Shown: positions 10,860-22,383, counted from the stretch's first letter. The stretch is DNA of 64,000 bases from Artemia franciscana (GCF_032884065.1 NC_088881.1:3344001-3408000); one strand, 5' to 3'. The notes: generated by a model not told the origin, from the letters alone. Numbers and translations are program-made.

Positions 10860-12232
10860 ACCATCTTCAAAGATACCAGGATAGGAAGACTCTACACCGT
10901 TCACCCCAATCAACATGAATGCTTCTTTCTACGCCTGCTTTTGGTGAATGTACCCGGTCCGACATCCTTTGAGTATTTGAGAACTGTAAACGGTACTATA
11001 CATGACACTTACCGTAGTGCATGCCAAGCTCTGAATTTATTGGAGAATGACCAACACTGGGATAACTGCATCAATGACGCGTGCGAAACGTCAACCCCAA
11101 GTCAAATTCGTACACTTGCTCTCCATCAGCTCCTACAGAGTTATGGGAAAAATATAAGTCAAAAATGTCCGAAGATATACTCCATCGAAAACAGTTAGAG
11201 ACGTCAGAAATGACTTTTGATTTTACATCAGAAATTTATAACGACACTTTAGTTATTATAGAAGATTTGTGCGTACGTATGGCAAACAAACCTCTTCAAG
11301 ATTTGGGAATGCCTTCACCTAACCGTATCGCTGCTGTTTCGACATGTGTAGAATTGGATCGTGAACAAAGTTACAGTACGAGTGATCTATTGTCGTATGT
11401 ACAAAATAACATTTACAAGTTAACGTCGAAACAAAAAGACATTTATGATACGATAGACTCAATTTCAGGACGTATACAACTACCTGCTGATTTCTGTAGT
11501 TTAGTGACGTCCAAAAATGAATTGATTGAAAAAGTATTTCCGAATATTCTAAAAAATTATAAAAATAATAAATGGCTTTTAGTTATTATAGAAGATTTGT
11601 GCGTACGTATGGCAAACAAACCTCTTCAGGATTTGGGAATGCCTTCACCTAACCGTATCGCTGCTGTTTCGACATGTGTAGAATTGGATCGTGAACAAAG
11701 TTACAGTACGAGTGATCTATTGTCGTATGTACAAAATAACATTTACAAGTTAACGTCGGAACAAAAAGACATTTATGATACGATAGACTCAATTTCAGGA
11801 CGTATACAACTACCTGCTGATTTCTGTAGTTTAGTGACGTCCAAAAATGAATTGGACGTCACGTCAAGCTTTGCAATGGCACGCGACTTGCCGTAAAAAA
11901 AAACAATGGAAAGCCTAATAAAGGCGACAATCTTGACAGGGCATTTTGAGGGTAAGGCTGTTCTTATTCCTCGCATTCCCATGATTCCAACGGATCTGCC
12001 TTTTCAATTTAAAAGATTGCAATTCCCAATTCGATTAGCATTTGCAATCACCATTAACAAAGCTCAAGGTCAATCATTAGAAAAATGTGGTATAGATCTT
12101 AATACTGATTGTTTTTCCCATGGACAATTGTACGTTGCATGTTCGAGGGTCGGTAAACCTGACAATCTATTTATATGCAGCGACAATTGGACAGCGAAGA
12201 ATGTTGTATATTCGCAAGTTTTACGCAGTTAA
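10860..12232 (+). pseudogene. Helitron PIF1-like helicase, broken
   Basis: Family-typical pieces appear in order but in different frames. First is TRIGRLYTVHPNQHECFFLR followed by LLLVNVPGPTSFEYLRTVNG. After a frame change comes PTELWEKYKSKMSEDILHRK and a stretch up to KDIYDTID. Then IQLPADFCSLVTSKNELIEK, and after another break LIPRIPMIPTDLPFQFKRLQ, FPIRLAFAITINKAQGQSLE and FSHGQLYVACSRVGKPDNLF. The last pieces are helicase motifs V and VI. The Walker A region expected after DTI is missing, joined directly to the later IQLPADFC block. An internal 277-bp segment is duplicated (see findings). The fragment cannot encode an active helicase. Confidence 0.88.
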
Positions 12233-12267
12233 TTTGTATTGTATCCATCTATCTATCTATCTATATA

Positions 12268-14228
12268 ACAAGAGCTAAGAGCTCATATGGCACTTGTGAC
12301 GAGGTCGGAAGAGCCGAGAGCTCATATGGTACGAGGTCGGAAGAGCCAAGAGCTCATTTGGACGAGGTCGGAAGAGCCAAGAGCTCATTTGGCACTTGTG
12401 AGAAGGTCAGAACCTAAAGTTAAACTTTATAGCACAAGATCCTTCTAAATATCAAATTTCATTAAGATCTGGTCACCCTTTCGTAAGTTACAAATACCTC
12501 AATTTTCAAAATTACCTCCCCCCTCCCAATTCCACCAAAGAGAGCAGATCCGGTCCAGTTATGTCAGTCACGTATCTTAGACAGGTTTCTATTCTTCCCA
12601 TCCAGTTTCATCCTGATCTCACCGCTTTAAGTATTTTCTAAGATTTCCGGTCCCCCCAACTGTCCCCCCCCCAATTACGTTTGATCCGGTTGAGATTTAA
12701 AATAAGATATCAGAGTTACGAGGTCCTTCTAAATATGAAGTTTCATGAAGATCCGATCACTCCTTCGTAAGTTAAAAATACGTTATTTTTCTTATTTTTC
12801 AGAATTACCCCCCCCCCCGCAATTGAGCGGATCCGTTCCAATTATGTAAATTACGTATGCAAGACTTTTGCTTATTTTTCCAACCAAGTTTCATCCCAAT
12901 CCTTCCAATCTAAGGGTTTCCCATCATTTTAGGTCTCCCCACCCCAAACTTCCCCCAATGTCACCAGATCCGGTCAGGATTTAAAATAAGAGCTTTGAGC
13001 CACGATATCCTTCTAAAAATCAAATTTCATGGAGATCCAATCACCCATTCGTAAGTTAAAAATACCTCATTTTTTCTAATTTTTCAGAATTAACCCCCCC
13101 CCCCCAACTACCCAAAAGAGAGCGGATCCGTTCCGTTTATGTCAATCATCTATCTAGGACTTGTGTTTATTTTTCCCACCATGTTTCATCCCGATCCCTC
13201 CACTCTAAGTGTTTTCCAAGTTTTAGGTTTCCCCTCCCAACTCCCCGCCCCCATAACCAGATCCGGTCGGGATTTAAAATAAGAGCTCTAAGACACGATA
13301 TCCTTCTAAACATCAAATTTCATTGAGATCCGATCACCCGTTCGTAAGTTGAAAATACCTCATTTTTCTAATTTTTAAGACTTACTCCCCCCCTCCCAAC
13401 TAGCCCAAAGAGAGCAAATAAGTTCCGATTATGTCAATCATGTATCTGGGACTTGCGCTTATTTTTCCCATCAAGTTTCATCCCGATCCCTCTACTCTAA
13501 GTGTTTTCCAAGATTTTAGGTTTCCCCCCTCCAACTCCCCCCAATGTCATCAGACCCAGTCGGGATTTAAAATAAGAGCTCTGAGACACCATATCATTCC
13601 AAACATCAAATTTCATTAAGATCCAATCACCCGCTCATAAGTTAAATATACTTCATTTTTTCTATTTTTCCGAATTAACCGGCCCCTTCTCCCCCCCCCC
13701 CCAGATGGTCAAATCGGGAAAACGACTATTTCTAATTTAATCTGGTCCGGTCCCTGATACGCTTGCCAAATTTCATCGCCCTAGCTTACCTGGAAGTGCC
13801 TAAAGTAGCAAAACCGGGACTTTAGGTTTTCCCCCTCCAACTCCCCCCAATGTCATCAGATCCGGTCGGGATTAAAAATAAGAGCTCTAAGACACAATAT
13901 CATTCCAAACATCAAATTTCATTAAGATCCAAATACCCGCTGATAAGTTAAAAATACTTCATTTTTTCTATTTTTTGCGAATTAACCGGGCCCCCACTCC
14001 CCCCCAGATGGTCAAATCGGGAAAACGACTATTTCTAATTTAATCTGGTCCGGTCCCTGATACGCTTGCCAAATTTCATTGTCCTAGCTTACCTGGAAGT
14101 GCCTAAAGTAGCAAAACCGGGACCGACAGACAGACCGACAGACAGACCGACAGACAGACCGACAGACAGACAGACAGACCGACAGAATTGGCGACTGCTA
14201 TATGTCACTTGGTTAATACCAAGTGCCA
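12268..14228 (+). mobile_element. P2: pearl-like element nested in the Helitron
   Basis: It starts with the same ACAAGAGCTAAGAGCTCATA as P1, with GGCACTTG at 12289-12296. After several short AGAGCTCATxTGGxAC repeats come about six 270-bp core units. The pre-terminal segment (CAAATTTCATCGCCCTAGCTTACC type) occurs twice, near 13760 and 14070. The GACAGACC microsatellite (14122-14185) and the hairpin CACTTGGT-TAAT-ACCAAGTG (14206-14225) close it. The Helitron helicase end lies just to its left and the Helitron right end to its right. Confidence 0.72.
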
Positions 14229-14279
14229 TAAAAACGAGTTGTGTGTATGCATGTTTGTTTGTTTGTAAAAAGAGCGTTT

Positions 14280-14590
14280 GCATATGACGTCATTATTAGT
14301 ACATAAGGCTTTGTATATGCACAGACAATGGGAAAACCAAGAATGTTGTATATTCGCAATTTTTACGTAGTTTAACTCCTGCAGACGAAATGAATGCTTG
14401 CCTGAAAAATTCTAATTTATGGGCACACGTAAAAATATTAAAATTAACTACAAATATGCGTGTCCGATTGCAAAACGATGATTCTGGTCAAACATTTTCA
14501 GATCAATTGCTGGCAATTGGAAACGGAAAGCTTCCAGTAGTGGGAAAGCCAAAAATGTTGTATATTCGCAATTTTTACGTAGTTTGAAAC
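14280..14590 (+). pseudogene. Displaced Helitron helicase fragment
   Basis: An open stretch reads NACLKNSNLWAHVKILKLTT, then NMRVRLQNDDSGQTFSDQLL and AIGNGKLPV. This is the helicase segment that normally precedes the IQLPADFC block found upstream at 11480, so the order is scrambled. It is bracketed by two copies of a C-terminal tail piece ending ATGTTGTATATTCGCAATTT (near 14340 and 14556). Confidence 0.75.
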
Positions 14591-14659
14591 ACATATATAA
14601 ATCTATCTATATTCACAGGTGGGACACAGGGACACAACTACAATGGCGCGTAACTAATA

Positions 14660-14759
14660 TGGCGCGTAACGACTTACGCGCGCGGGGGGGCTTGGGGGGG
14701 CGCGAAGCGCCCCACCAACTAGGTGTTGGGGTGGCGCGAAGCGCCACCCCAACAGCTAG
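14660..14759 (+). repeat. Helitron right-end hairpins
   Basis: Two GC-rich palindromes occur here: GCGCGAAGCGC near 14699-14710, and the stem GGGGTGGCGC/GCGCCACCCC at 14728-14750. They precede the terminal CTAG. The same arrangement recurs at 34321-34385. Confidence 0.85.
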
Positions 14760-14859
14760 TACGTAATAAAAATGTACAAATATAAAATTTCGTTATGTAA
14801 GTTAACTCGTAAGTTACGTATATTTATTACGTATTTTTTTATTGTTTATAAAAAGTAGA

Positions 14860-14980
14860 GCTGTGACAAAGAGTCAAACTTTAGCGTAAAGTGCGAGGTG
14901 TTGAGGAGGGGACAACCCCTTTCATATACGGAGTAATTTCTGTTCGTTTTAAGTTTTAATGTCGCTCTTTACATGCAGTT
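14860..14980 (+). repeat. S-family fragment (S4)
   Basis: It contains GACAAAGAGTCAAACTTTAG, then CCCTTTCATATACGGAGTAA and TTTTAATGTCGCTC. This matches one arm of the palindrome at 45905-46010. Confidence 0.75.
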
Positions 14981-15059
14981 AAAAAAAAATTAATTTAATT
15001 ATACTAAAGAATAACCACGGCCTATAGTAAAGAAGAAGAAACTTGGTAGTGAATTTACG

Positions 15060-15425
15060 TATAGTTCAGGTTGCGTCAGTAGGTAGCAACCTAGTAAGCG
15101 ACGATCACGTCCAATACTAAGAAATATAATAACCCGTAACTCCTAAAAATAAAGTCATATCAAAACAAGAAGTACGCTATTAGAACCGCCTTGTCCGAAA
15201 CCCCTGAATTGAAAAATTACCGTCCCTTGGCTTGAACAATCTGGATTGCAGCGGTAGCTAGCACCCTAGTAAGAGATGATCAGGTCCCTTAGTAAAAATA
15301 ATCCATAACTCCTAAAAGTACGACCAAATCAAAACGAGAAGTACACTATTAGGACCGCCATGTCTGAAATCCCAATATAAGAAACTTACCATCTCATGGC
15401 TTGAACAACAAGGATTACAATAAAG
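15060..15425. repeat. R2 repeat, two copies
   Basis: R2 units start near 15069 and 15240 and share the GTAGCTAGCA, CCATAACTCCTAAAA and AGAACCGCC words with the copies at 3.5-4.4 kb. No gene is seen. Confidence 0.78.
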
Positions 15426-15532
15426 ATTATAATAAAGAACAAACTCTTACCCATAGCAACTTAAATAACTAATATTTATTTTTTTAAATTTGAGATTTGA
15501 AAGATATTGCTTTAAACTTAATATAGTAAAGT

Positions 15533-15604
15533 TCTCCCCGACCGGGAATCGAGCCTTGTTCTTCCGTGTGAAAAGGGGGTATGCTTACCATTGTATCATT
15601 GGAG
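15533..15604 (-). pseudogene. tRNA-Glu-like pseudogene 2
   Basis: The minus strand gives 72 bases that fold roughly as a tRNA. The acceptor 5' strand is TCTCC and the 3' strand is GGAGA. An A-box-like ATGATACAATGGTAAGC is present, the anticodon loop is TTTTCAC (anticodon TTC, Glu), and the T arm contains a GCTCGATTCCCGG B-box. Mismatched stems and repeat flanks (R2 to the left, R3 to the right) suggest a repeat-borne pseudogene. Confidence 0.68.
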
Positions 15605-15606
15605 AC

Positions 15607-15775
15607 TTATGAAATATAAGTTACATCTAAGACATGATAATAAATTTGTTAACACACTAAAAGGAATTATATGAAGAATCGCTCTAGTTAATTATAAATG
15701 GTGATTATGTAAGTTTCATCGGTATCATAGCTGTAGAGATGGCTGAAGCCTAGCAAAGACCAAAACGTGGCACCA
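15607..15775. repeat. Repeat R3, copy 3
   Basis: It carries the same GTTACATCTAAGACATGATA and GTATCATAGCTGTAGAGATG words as 4812-4990 and 8505-8655, directly beside the tRNA-like copy. Confidence 0.8.
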
Positions 15776-15779
15776 ATAT

Positions 15780-16210
15780 GGCTTAGGTTGAGGCCTCATT
15801 CCCTGGTGCTCTTCTCTTACTATTCAAACTAAGAAAAAACCATAGGTTTTTTTGTTTGTAATCCGAGTTTATAATAAATCCGGGCTCGCATGACTATGTG
15901 AATATTACATATCGTGACAAAAATGATTACCCAGTATCATATTTATAGTATTAGCGAATTATATTTTGAAAATTTTTTATAATAAAACCGAACTCTAGCC
16001 CATTGTAGCAAAATATATTTATATATATTTTATATAAAGGGTCTGGGTTGATTCTTGATTATATGTCAACGTAATAAATAGCACGTAATTAATAATAATA
16101 ATACGTAGTAATAATAATAATATAAATAATACAACGTAATACGTTACAACGTAACGTAAATAAATACGTAACTTAGGAATTAAATTACTTAACCAACTTC
16201 AATATTTGTC
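15780..16210. other. AT-rich stretch, no gene seen
   Basis: It includes an ACGTAATAATAAT-type low-complexity patch around 16070-16170. I see no coding or RNA feature. Confidence 0.6.
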
Positions 16211-16214
16211 TATT

Positions 16215-17290
16215 TTTATTACGTATATGAGGGGGTTCGCTTCCTCGTCAATACCTCGCTGTTTACACTAAAGCTTGAATTTTGTCTCAATCCTTTAAGC
16301 ATGACCCCCTGAATCACAAAGGCCGTAGAATCAATAGTTGAAATTTCTAAAAATATATTAGCGTAAAGAGTGAGGTATTGAGGAGACGAACCCCCATATA
16401 TACATAATAATTACTGTTCGTTTTGAGTTTTAATGTCGCTCCTTACTTCCAATTGGAAGAACTTTCTTTTCTCATTTTTTAAAATAATACTAGAATATCC
16501 TGCGCCCCCTTCATGGAAATAATCTCCCCTCATGATAAATTTGTCCATGAAAAGATCCTCCCACGTATCCCCCCCCCAACGTGAAAACATCCTCCTGAAA
16601 ACGTATGTACACTTCCCAATAACCATTGCTATATGTAAACAATGGCCAAAGTTTTTAACTTCAGCCCCTCCCCCAGGGACTGTGGGGGATTAAGTCGTCC
16701 CAAAAGACATAGTTATTAGGTTTTCGACTATGCTGAACAAAGTTGCTATCTGAAAATTTTGATCCGGTGAATCTGGGAAAGAATTAGCGTGAGAGGGGGC
16801 CTAAGTGCCCTCCAATTTTTTTGATCACTTAAAAATGCCACTATAACTTTTAATTTCCGTTGGAATGAGGCCTCTCGCGACATTCTAGGATCACTGGGCC
16901 GATAAGGTCTCTCCTGGAATAAAAAACAACAACAAAAAAAAAAACAAATAAACACGAATCCGTCTTCTGGCAAAAAAATAAAAAATTCTACATTTTCGTA
17001 GATAGGAGCTTGAAACTTCTACAGTAGGGTTCTCTGATATGCTGAATCTAATGGTGTTTCGTTAATATTCTATGACTTTTATGGGGTGTTTCCCCCTATT
17101 TTCTAAAATAAGGGAAATTTTCCCAGGCTCGCAACTTTTGATGGGCTTAAAATCAGCGTAAAAATACGATTCTTTTGATGCAGCTAATCCCGTTTGAATC
17201 GAACCCGTTTATCAAAATCCTATTTTTTTTAGTTTCGGTTACTATTGAGCCGGGTCGCTCCTTACTACAGTTTGTTACTACGAACTGTTT
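16215..17290 (+). mobile_element. S2: S-family element
   Basis: The left part has CAATACCTCGCTxTTTACxCTAAAG and its inverted counterpart GCGTAAAGAGTGAGGTATTGAGGAG (16362-16386). Then comes TTTTAATGTCGCTCCTTACTTCC, a module similar to the satellite unit (16630-16890), and GGGGTGTTTCCCCCTATTTTC. It ends GAGCCGGGTCGCTCCTTACTAC plus the hairpin CAGTTTGT-TACT-ACGAACTG (17268-17287). It is collinear with S3. Two minus-strand open frames here are not genes. Confidence 0.75.
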
Positions 17291-17299
17291 GGTATTAAC

Positions 17300-17800
17300 C
17301 ACATGAATCACCTTTAAAATGAGTCATTAAACCGCTCTCTATGATGTTCCAGTGCCAAACTACCGTTTTTCGGAGAAAGAAAAAAGAAGATGCAATGAGC
17401 AATTAACTTTTTTGTCTCTTGTATTATCTTTAATGGAGGGTGCTCCTTGAAAACAGTCGTGTCCTCACCCGAGCCCCATCATGGAGAAACAGATCAACAA
17501 AACCTCATTCAAATTCTGGTCTAGTAGTCCATAAAACCATATTACCTACTGCGGAAAATATTATCGAGTTATTTTGAGTTATCAACACTTTGTATATGCT
17601 TTCATCAAGCAGCGCACCATATATCGTATATCTGTACTAATTTATTCTGTAATATCATTAGTAGGTTGCTTGATTTTTATCACATATCCCACCGTAGGAC
17701 TAAGAATGCAATCTTGGTCTCTCGCTATTTGAGTTTGTGATAATTATTATGTAATTGGAGTAGGTATATATGAATAAATTAAATTGTTATTAAGAAAGTC
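17300..17800. other. No recognised feature
   Basis: This is single-copy-looking AT-rich sequence between S2 and a SINE. No coding segment or repeat was recognised. Confidence 0.5.
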
Positions 17801-17804
17801 TAAA

Positions 17805-18075
17805 CCCAGTGGTTTCCGCGCTAAACTTGAAATCCTTTGTCCATGAGGACGGTGTGTCGAGCCCTGGTGTCGTTGATTATTTTGTTTCTAACAGGGGTGA
17901 GCAGTGTAACTCTGTAAGGTCAGCCAAGAGTCCACCAAGCTCAAAAAGGGTACCTGAAAAAATGGTGGGAGCGCGGGCAGTGTCAGACGATTTGTTCTCA
18001 ACCACACATCACACTCCCAGCCAAAGGCAGAGAATCAGGGGATCGGTAAAGGGCTTTTGGGAGACACTCGGGAAC
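17805..18075 (+). repeat. tRNA-derived SINE, diverged copy
   Basis: The body shares its order with the SINE at 25757: GGGGTGAGCAGTGTAACTCT, then AGCCAAGAGTC, then AAAAAGGGTACCTG, then a G-rich part. The tRNA-like head (about 17808-17870) is degraded. A 125-codon open frame across it is fortuitous. Confidence 0.6.
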
Positions 18076-18079
18076 ATTC

Positions 18080-19020
18080 CAAATGCTTATTTATTTATTT
18101 CTTATTTCCATTTATTTATTTATATTGCTTATTTATTCCAAATATTCCAAAATGTTTCGTTCATCTGGCTATACTTCGTTATTTAAAATATAGAATAAAG
18201 TTTGTCTGAATTGCCAGATTTTAAGTTAGAGATAAACAACACGCTCGAGGATCGTATATTATTTTTTCTTTTGCTACTTTGATAAACTATTACTATTGTT
18301 GCCACTTTTTTACCAATTTACAATAGCGCTATCTGAAGAATTCTGCACTTCAATATTCTATCAGCGGGCTACTATCCATTTTCCCATATATTGCAAATTA
18401 CCTCTACCACTTCTCTTTTCGTTTTTGTTTCAAAAGCAACGATAAAACTACCCTTTTAAGTTCTTAGTTTCTTGTGAAATTTTTATTCCATATCAAACAT
18501 TGTGTAGAGGTATGGGAACAAAGTATACGGGGCTTATCAAATCAAATTTATTTGTATCCATACCACATGTGCTGTTTGTACAGATTGAAAGGCCGTTATA
18601 GAAATTTGTTCTAAATTTATAATAGTACCTCGGAGGACACGGGCTACAACTACTCGCAATTCGTCAATAAGAATTTTTTCATGCACAACTAATAAGTTTA
18701 CCCAACCTTTTAAAATCGTCAAAACTTCTACTTTTTAAAAATATAGAGAAGAAACTTAGTTTAACTTAGTTTTTTTTGGAACTTATTTTTTTATCTTTGT
18801 TTATTTTTATAAGTTTTATGTTAGCAAGGCCATATCCAGGGGGTGATGCTAGGATATAGGAACCTCCCCCCTTTTAAAATGTCTATCTGACTCGTAATTA
18901 ATATAAACAAATTTTTGACACGTCGTTTAAAGAAGTTTCTATACCCACTATACCAATATACTGCATTGAAGGACCATTATAGAACTTTGTTGTAAATTTG
19001 ATCGTACCCCGGTCCCACGT
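18080..19020. other. AT-rich sequence, no gene; partial small inverted-repeat element
   Basis: AAGGCCATATCCAGGGGG near 18827 resembles one end of the small element at 19803 and 59844. The segment ATTGAAxGxCCxTTATAGAAxTTTGT occurs at about 18588 and again at 18966, so a local repeat is present. No coding exon was recognised. Confidence 0.5.
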
Positions 19021-19021
19021 A

Positions 19022-19321
19022 TTGTCTATCAGAGACCCATCTACTCTGCTACCATAGGGTCCATCGGCGAATAGAAAAATGTGTGAATGATAGGTGTCGG
19101 AGCTAAGGGCGCTAATTGTAACCCGTTTAGAAAAGAGATTATATACAACGATTATCGTTTTATCTATCTACTTGTCCATCAGAGCCATCTACTCTGATAC
19201 CATAGGGTACACCGGCGAACAGAAAAATGTGTGAATGATAGATGTCGGAGCTTAGGGCACTAATTGTAATCCGTTCAGAAAAAAGCTATATACATCGATT
19301 ATCGTTTTATTTATCTACTTT
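19022..19321. repeat. Tandem duplication, about 150-bp unit
   Basis: Two adjacent units share CATCTACTCTGxTACCATAGGG, AGAAAAATGTGTGAATGATA and CGATTATCGTTTTATxTATC, with scattered differences. Confidence 0.88.
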
Positions 19322-19802
19322 TGCACAAACCATACCAAAACAATAACGAGAGCACTTAGGTAGCTTCTGAATAATCCCAAATGTGAATATACAAACAATA
19401 TATAACATATAAATCTCACATAAAGGTTTACTCAATGTTCCATTATTTTTTCTTTTTGTCTAAATGGTCCCTATGTCTGCAACTCTTCTCAAATTTCACT
19501 AAAACACTAAACTCATATATTTGAAAGGCACTTTTCTTACTAGTACACGACTGAATATCTAATTATAAGCACAGTTCATATGCAGAGAATTTACTTGTTT
19601 ACCTTAAAAAGCCGATGCATTGTCTAACTCCTTTTTTCTTTTTCTTTTTTTTTAATCTGGCAAAGTTTTGTCTCTTTTACATCAACAGTTACTATAAAAT
19701 CTTGAGAATCCCGAATAAGGACCCTTTTCTTAAAAAAAATTTGGTTTTGCTTAAAGGGTGAAAGAAAGGGCTTTCAATATTTTTTTAGATATCCCACAAT
19801 GC

Positions 19803-19996
19803 AGGGTCGTATCCAGGATTTTATTTTCGGGAGGGGGGATGGTTACAATAGAATTTTTGGGGGAAGTGGTGTTGAAAACTTTAAAAACGCATCAAAAATT
19901 AGTTTATATTCATTTTTGTTACGTTTTTACGAGTCGGATAAACATTTCGAGGGGGCATCCCCCTGCCCCTCGCCTCCCCCCTGGATACGGCCTTGC
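19803..19996. mobile_element. Small inverted-repeat element (MITE-like), copy 1
   Basis: The ends are AGGGTCGTATCCAGGAT and CCTGGATACGGCCT, inverted relative to each other, about 190 bases apart. The interior shares TTACGTTTTTACGAGTCGGA-type sequence with 59844-60029 and 45175-45280. Two overlapping open frames are not genes. Confidence 0.7.
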
Positions 19997-19999
19997 TGT

Positions 20000-22360
20000 A
20001 ATGTTTCGTTGTTTCTCTTTTTACAGCTAAAGAACCTTTAGATTTACTTGAGAACTTTGAAGACTTAGAACCTTTGAAGATTTACTTGAAAGAATCCTAT
20101 GATTTTCTGTAAAGGGTGAAAGTATTTTAAACTAGTTTTTTATTTAAATAAATCCTATAATGCTTATTTTTTTAGAAAAAGACCTAACAGAATCTGTGGT
20201 GTTGCTCTAAGATTCATACTCTCATCTGTGCTCAAATTTTTTTTGAAGAAGTCCTATAATGCTTACGTTTTAGAGCAAAAGACCCTGCAAAATCTGTGAG
20301 GTTTCTCTAAGAAACCTTGCACATGCGTACATCTACAGACATGTATATGTAGATGTACATGCGCACATCTACATCAAGGCTCTCTTTAGTTTCTTGAAAA
20401 AAATGAAGAAAAAAAGATTAATAGCTTCAAAAGGGATACATAAATTGAGCATAGGAAAAAGTATTAGACACTCATTCGTGCAAAAAATGACGAAAAGTAA
20501 AACTTTAAAAGATAAATTTTAACAAAAAGGCACAAGCTTATATCCGAGATTCTATTTAAAAAGTCAAAGTAACTAGAAAATTTTGAAATATGAACACTAA
20601 ATTATAGTGTTTAAACTTGTTAAGACACTTATTCACATTTATTAGTTAATACACTTAATAGTGTATATAAAACACTTAAAACACACAATTTAGTTGTCTT
20701 AGTAGTCATAACATCCTTACTGTCAATGGAAGCGAAGAATTATTTAAAACTGAAACGGGAATTCAACTTATATATAATTTTGTAATCGAATTTAATGAAC
20801 TTAATTTTGATATGAATTTAGATTGATATTTAAGTTGATTTAATTTCGAATACTGATATTCGATATTCGAACGTGAATTTGATAATGGTTAATATCGAGA
20901 ATCAATTATCTTCAGGTATCGAAATTGATGTTGATTTGGCATTGCTTGATATTATATACTTACAATATTGATATTGAATGTGAATTATATTTAGATATGA
21001 ATTTAAGCTTATTTGTCAAGAAAAACTATTGGCCGAAACGTAGCTGTGAAGACAAAGGAGTTCCAATTTACTGGAAGAACTGAACAAAATTTGTCAAAAA
21101 TCGTAATTTTGTAAACTATTCACACAGAAAAAAAAAATAAGAAGAAAATATTTTAACTCCTGACGGTGGTAGATGTTTCGTTTTAATATTCACCTAGGAG
21201 GTATTCAAATAATCATCAGAGGAGACTTTTCCCTGTCCTATGCCGGCCTATGGATCCATACATATTATTATAATTCAATTAAAATGGTGCAGAATATACA
21301 GGTGTAGCAGATACAATAAAAAAGAAAAAAAAAGAAAAAAGAGGACTTAAAACCCAGATTAAAAACTTAAAAAATCTAAAAGAGTATCACTACAAAACTT
21401 TTCATAAAACCAAAAACAGCATTGATTATCAATTTAAACAAAAACAACAAACTTTCCATAATAACATACATATTTATGTAATTATTTGTGCATTATTTAA
21501 TTAATTAGTTGTGTAATTATCTATAATTACACGTCTTAAGCCTTAAAAAAAAACAAAAAAACAATAAAACAAACGAATTGGCGACTTGTGTTCTAGTACT
21601 TTGAAAGGCGTTAAATGACATATTTTTCGAAATTGAGGCTTACACTGCTTTCATTTAAATTAAGCCTGAAATTTCTGATCTCTTCTTTAGCTTCTCTTGG
21701 GGCGTTTCAAAACTTTAATTTTCCCATACATTTCAAATACTTTTATATATTTATATTATATATTTATTTATATTGTACACATATATATTATATAAAAGTT
21801 GTTGAATGGTAAAACATTCCTTGCCTTTTGCATTTTTTTTTTGTTAATTAGATTTTTTCTTTATTCTAATTATTCTTTAATGAAAATAATTCTTTTAACT
21901 TAATTATTCTTCATTCAATAAGCGAGTCATTATTTTAGCAATATTCTTTAGATTACTAGTCTTAACTTTAATTTGATTTATTTAATTTACTGCCAACTCT
22001 TCTTTTCTTTACCAAACTGCTAAATATACCCCGAACACCCTATATAGTAATATAGTAACCTTAAATATCTAGTGACAGAGCTTATATGTCATATGACCCT
22101 AAAAGACAAGTGAATATACAGGAAATGCGTTTAAATTTTCTAAAGAAAATGAGAGGAAAAATCTAAAATACGAAATTTCGTGAAAGCGTTTGAGCAAGGA
22201 TTGTTCATTCGTAGTAATTTGTACGTTTTTGAGCTAAACGGTTAAATTTCTTGCAACGTGATTCAATAGTGATTTGATGAAGGGTGCCGTTAGTGATTCA
22301 AAAGATTGACATAATGAATGAAGGTAGGATAATGAGAATAATAAGGCAATTCATAGACGG
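20000..22360. other. AT-rich sequence, no gene
   Basis: It contains a local repeat of CCTATAATGCTTAxxTTTTAGA (20154 and 20251) and an inverted repeat with arms of about 15 bases around TACATCTACA/TGTAGATGTA (20326-20366). A run of GATATTGAATxTGAA-type words lies at 20790-21000. A CCGAAACGTAGCTGTGAAGAC word at 21034 resembles the one at 54990. I recognise no gene. Confidence 0.55.
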
Positions 22361-22383
22361 TGAGCATAAAGAGAACAAAATGC

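Larger units (their letters stand above)
10130..14759 (+). mobile_element. Degenerate Helitron, interrupted by element P2
   Basis: The left end starts TCTATATATATAAAAATAAG (10130), matching the left end of the Helitron at 32566. The right end has a GC-rich hairpin GGGGTGGCGC-GAA-GCGCCACCCC, then AACAGCTAG ending at 14759, followed by T. TC and CTAG termini are canonical for Helitrons. Helicase remnants lie at about 10917-12232 and 14390-14580. A P-family element (12268-14228) separates helicase from right end. Rep and Walker A coding parts are absent, so it is not autonomous. Confidence 0.82.

Noticed and set aside
10941..11896. Active Helitron helicase gene
   Set aside because: Frameshifts, loss of the Walker A region and an internal duplication rule out an intact enzyme.
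15533..15604. Functional tRNA-Glu gene
   Set aside because: Stems contain mismatches and the sequence is embedded in a dispersed repeat that has a second, more damaged copy at 4738-4810.
17809..18186. Plus-strand open frame of 125 codons
   Set aside because: It reads through a diverged SINE and then AT-rich sequence.
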